The notes below the pieces were generated by a model. That model ran no database searches. It was not told the DNA's origin and saw only the letters and a program-made list of their open reading frames with translations. A program made the translations under genes and the position numbers. Source: Vespa crabro (Eukaryota > Arthropoda > Insecta > Hymenoptera > Vespidae). Taken from it: 64,000 nt of DNA. The stretch's first letter is position 1, and each line of letters starts with the position of its first letter. The DNA is taken from contig NC_060964.1 in the NCBI RefSeq assembly GCF_910589235.1, positions 3,068,990 through 3,132,989 on the forward strand, written 5' to 3'. Positions 60,000-64,000 of the stretch are shown piece by piece.

Positions 60000-61592
60000 T
60001 TAACGTACATTCATTTCTTCGAATGTTTGTAATAAAAAATAATACGATATTGACGTATTGATAATCTGAAAAATAAGTCATATATAATCTTAGACTTATT
60101 TTATGATTTACATCAAATATAACGTATAAGATCGTAAATATTATGAATTTACCTTAAGAAACATATCTAATGAGATAGAAAAAAAATGACATGCTACCAA
60201 TACCATTGGTTTTTGTGTTAATATAAGAAGAATCTTTTTCATAATAGATAAATTACCATATGCGTACCATTTGCAACAATATATCTTTCTGCGAAAATTT
60301 TCACCCTGATACATGATAAGATTTAAATAAAAACGGATAAATTTAAATAAAAGATAAAAAAATTTTTTAAACTATAAGTACATACATATTTACCTCGGAT
60401 ATAATGATGCTTCCATACCAAGCATACATAAAAGTTTGTATTCCTTTCATTACACCATAAACAACGAATAAAAGAGTTTTTGACACTGTCATTTCTGTCT
60501 TCAACGCAATAAGAAAAATATATTTTTCTAATTCGAAATACATTATGAAATAAAATATATAACAGATATTTATTCAAAAAAAAAAAAAAAAAAAAATAGA
60601 AAAAGGAAAGTATTTTCTTATTAAAAGAAATATTATGGCATAAATTGATTTTACCTTAAATATTTGGAACGATAGTGCACATAAGACAGTCGCACTGGTC
60701 AAGACCAAATTGAATACGATCGGTCCGTAAACATTTTGAATAATATTGCGACAGTGTAAAAGTTCAATGTGTCTTTTAATGCAATTATGAAGAATATCGC
60801 GTAAATCCTCAGCCGATTGCGCGAAATATTCGCATTCGTAAGATAAGGCTCGAAAAAGTCCGACTATTTGAAAGATATAGAATCCAAATAAAGAATCAAC
60901 ACTGCTTGTTACAAATATGGCGAACCAACCAAATTGTATTTCGAAAAGATATTCTATGTGATAATATATTCCAGGAGTCCCATCAATCCATGGAAAACTC
61001 GTTGGAAATGGAAGACCGTATCGTCTAGGACGTATATCCTTGATTGCTTCGTATCCTATGAATATAAGCGGAGTACAAATATATAATAACAAGGTACTAG
61101 TGATTAAAACGTAAAAAATATAAGTGAAGTAACGAAAGAGATTCAATAGCGACAAAAGTATAGGTCTCAGTCGTGGATTTTCAAGTGTTTTCTCGAACAT
61201 TGGATCAAGGATACCGTTCAGTTCACTAAGCTGCTTTCGATATATAAAAAACATCAGAGCCTTAAAGGAACGAAATCAATACGTTATTCGACCCATACAT
61301 TTCAGCATTGACAATCCAACGTTTGAAATATGAAATGTACCTTCAATGATATCAAAGAGAAACTTCCTACGAGGCTTAGACCTTTTGTGAATAGGCCCAA
61401 ATTTCCGATATTATCTTGACAGAATCGCAATACACCGAGAAACATAATAACACCAGATGATACGGCTAAAATTGGTAACTGCCGATAGAAATAAGAACCT
61501 TCTTTTCTTGTCGTCGGCCATATTCCAGCAAGAAGAACCAAACGCTTAACGAAACGAGCATAATTTCTATAAAGCTCTACTTGTTCTGTCAT
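60000..61592 (-). CDS. OR-M4, odorant receptor, five exons, intact
   Basis: Exons 61592-61341, 61260-60655, 60498-60394, 60305-60153 and 60065-60000 give 393 residues. It starts MTEQVELYRNYARFVKRLV, with GIWPTTRKEG, FFIYRKQLSELN, FPWIDGTPGIYY, DILHNCIKRHIELLHCRN, ILTQKPMVLVACHFF and the ending NTSISYYFLLQTFEEMNVR. It is more divergent from M1-M3 than they are from each other and lacks their upstream element, so it is probably regulated separately. A 22-base poly(A) run lies in the intron just below exon 2. Intact. Confidence 0.92.
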
Positions 61593-62538
61593 TGTCCTAT
61601 AGAAATAGCAGCAATTCCGAGCAAATTGGTATCTATGGTACCAACGAATAGTCAACGGTAACAGTTTTTCAACTGCGCCAACTTGTGGCTACTCGTTTGC
61701 AATTTTATAAAATTACATTCGGCGATTTTCCTGATTCCCGCGTGATACATTCTTAATGTATGTAATCGATTTGCAGCTATCAAGTAGTTAGAAAGTTACG
61801 TATCCTAGAACTGTAGAAGAGAATCAAACTGACTATACAATTTAGTAAACGTTTGAACTACAGTGATTACGTTCTCGAGCGTTCTTGTTACGATCAAGTT
61901 GCGAGAATAGATAAAAAATAAGTATGTCTCAATATTCGATCAATTTTCAAGACCTAATATATAAAAAATATATGTTAGTAGCATTGAACTTTATCTATTT
62001 CGTCTTTTATATCCTAAATAAATCCTAAATATGGATTTGCTTCATCATTATTATCTATGCTCATAATAATATAATTAAATCTATATATCAAAGTGTTCAA
62101 TCAAATTGTAAAACTACGAAAAGAAATATGATATTAATAATTACGAAAATAATATGATATTAATGATCTTTGAAAAACAAACAATAGCTTCGAAAATATT
62201 ATATATGACAAATATATAATGTAAGGTAAGATTGCTTTAAAGATATATCTGTACTTATCGATCATATAATAGCAACGTACTAAAAATAAGATCAATATTG
62301 TTTTTTTTTTAATGATTCTATGATATTTTTTTTAAACAATGTTCAATTTCCAATATTCCTAGTAATTTTGTTCATATACAAGATGTATCATATAAACATA
62401 TACATACCTATATTATAACAATATCTTAAATTTTATCTAAATACTTTCAAACTATTTGCACTACAATAAATAAGAAGTTGATGAATTCACTGCTCATTTG
62501 ATTTCAAGCCAAGCTTGCTCTTGATTCAAGAAAAAAGT
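61593..62538. other. Spacer between OR-M4 and OR-M5
   Basis: The first about 250 bp upstream of OR-M4 are less AT-rich and may be its promoter. The remainder holds no recognisable feature. Confidence 0.5.
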
Positions 62539-62943
62539 TTAAGAACTAACTATGTCTTGATTTATTGTATTACGTTCGTCAAATGTTTGCAATAAGAAAT
62601 AATAAGACATTGACGTATTAATGATCTAGAAATTGAAAGATATACTTTGTTATCTGTTTTTTAAAAAGCATCAATTTAAAAGACAAAATTTTTCAATAAA
62701 TGATATCAAGTATATAATTGTACCCTTTTTTTTACCTTAATAAAGATATTCAATGAAATATGTGAAAAATGACATGATATGAGTACAATCGGTTTTTGCG
62801 TTAATATTACCAAAACATCTTTCATAAGCATTGTATTTTTGCTGTATTCGTACCATTTGCTGCAATATACATTTCGTTGAAATGCTTCACTCTAAATGTA
62901 AATCAATATGTGAAATTATGATAAATATTAAATAAAGGAAAAA

Positions 62944-62984
<41 letters not shown>

Positions 62985-63179
62985 ATAACATGTGGGACTT
63001 ACTTCATCAGTGGACAGGGGGTAATAAAACAATGAAAAAATTTCATATAAATATGCGATTTATTTGAGTGGAAGTAAAAAACGTAGGATCGAATAAGCTA
63101 CATGTTAATATGAATTTTTTTCATTGTTTAGTATCTCCTGCCCACCGATGAAATAGGTCCCATATTTTATGAAACATCC

Positions 63180-63217
<38 letters not shown>

Positions 63218-64000
63218 AATACGATAACCATACATACTTCTGAAGCAATAATACTTCCATACCAGGAATACATAAACGCTTGAATAGTTTTCAATAATCC
63301 ATAAATCACAAATATAAGCATTTTACCTATAGTCATTTCTGTCTTAATAACAAAAGTATATTTTTATATATGAATAACACATTAAACAAAATAATAAATA
63401 TATCAAACTGTAGCTAATTTAAAGGGGGGAAAAAATAATTATTTACCTGAAGCGCTTGAAATATGAGGGCACACAAAACGATAGCGTTAGTCAACATTAA
63501 GTCAAGCACAATGGGTCCATAAATTTGTTGGATAATATCGCGACAACGTAATAATCGTATTTGCTTCTTGATGCAATTATATAAGGTGGTCTTAAATTCG
63601 CTAGAAGATTTAAAACTGTTTTTACATTCGAAGGACATAGCACGTAACAGCCCAATCATTTGAAATAAATAAAATCCATAAGATGAATCAACACCGCCAG
63701 TAACAAATATAATAAACCAAACGCATTGTGTCTCAAACAAAAACTGTATTTGATAAATTAATCCGGGTGTTCCATCAATCCATGGAAAATTTGTAAGAAA
63801 TGGAAGACTATAATGTTTAGGTTCTACACCTTTGATTCCTTCGTATCCAATTATTATAATTGGTGCAAAAATATACAAGCTCATAGTGCCCAATATTAAA
63901 TAATATACCATATATGCTGGATATCGGAATAAATTCATCGTCGATAGAACGATGGGTCTAAATGTCGAATTTTCAAGTACTTTATTGTACATTAATTCGA
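62539..64000 (-). CDS. OR-M5, odorant receptor, cut by the window edge
   Basis: Exon 2 (64000-63447, continuing outside), exon 3 (63342-63238), exon 4 (62891-62736) and exon 5 (62625-62539) are open and in phase. It contains FPWIDGTPGLIYQ, SSEFKTTLYNCIKKQIRLLRC, SWYGSIIASE, ILTQKPIVLISCHF and NTSMSYYFLLQTF, with an extended end DERNTINQDIVSS. The intron between exons 3 and 4 is enlarged by a mobile-element insertion. Exon 1 and the start lie beyond 64000. Confidence 0.9.
62983..63180. mobile_element. Short inverted-repeat element (MITE-like) in a TA tract
   Basis: The left end (about 62989-63030: TGTGGGACTTACTTCATCAG then TGGACAGGGGGTAATAAAAC) and the reverse complement of the right end (about 63125-63167: TATGGGACCTATTTCATCGG then TGGGCAGGAGATACTAAAC) align over about 40 bases with a handful of mismatches. 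TA repeats flank it on both sides, consistent with insertion at a TA target as in the mariner/Tc1 group. The interior is too short for a transposase, so it is non-autonomous. Confidence 0.7.

Noticed and set aside
1..64000. CRISPR arrays, rRNA, tRNA or bacterial operon features
   Set aside because: Intron-rich insect nuclear DNA; no spaced repeats of CRISPR type and no cloverleaf candidates found by eye. A tRNA scan would be needed to exclude tRNAs fully.

Overview
The window is AT-rich, intron-dense eukaryotic DNA from an insect. Two clusters of seven-transmembrane insect odorant receptors (ORs), gene structures with many short introns, and single-copy animal housekeeping genes point to Hymenoptera, probably an aculeate such as a wasp, bee or ant. 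I cannot name the species.

Left part (about 0.6-16.4 kb) holds five single-copy genes: TCF25 (+), Arp3 (-), LRRC59 (+), a long SKAP-like PH-domain adaptor with repeated YDDV/YDDI tyrosine motifs (-) and a divergent pyruvate dehydrogenase E1 alpha (-). I rebuilt exon structures by hand. Each gives one continuous reading frame, and two of these genes need a GC-AG intron.

Middle part (17.2-43.2 kb) is a plus-strand OR array, named here OR-P1 to OR-P8. The model has nine coding exons and about 390 residues. P2, P3, P5, P7 and P8 are intact. P6 has a 2-bp deletion, P1 is a truncated mosaic and P4 is one broken exon. P2+P3 and P5+P6 lie in a direct duplication of about 7.2 kb. Pieces of the NSUN7 gene are fused to OR pieces at several junctions, so the array grew by segmental duplication that dragged in a neighbouring gene.

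Right part: an unrecognised cysteine-rich coiled-coil gene (43.8-45.5 kb, +), the complete NSUN7 gene (46.6-52.1 kb, -) and a small 98-residue gene (52.7-53.0 kb, -). A minus-strand OR array of a different type follows (five coding exons, about 394 residues): OR-M2, M3, M4 and the partial M5 at the window edge. A second copy of the block [NSUN7 first exon + 98-residue gene + minus-strand OR] sits inside the plus array at 26.4-30.1 kb, where the OR (OR-M1) has one nonsense codon.

The most interesting points are the chimeric OR/NSUN7 duplicons with their junction scars, a motif held about 100 bp upstream of every plus-strand OR start, divergent patches inside otherwise near-identical duplicates, an NSUN7 protein that lacks both catalytic cysteines, a PDH E1 alpha missing two of three regulatory serines, and a small unknown gene kept intact in both copies of a duplication.
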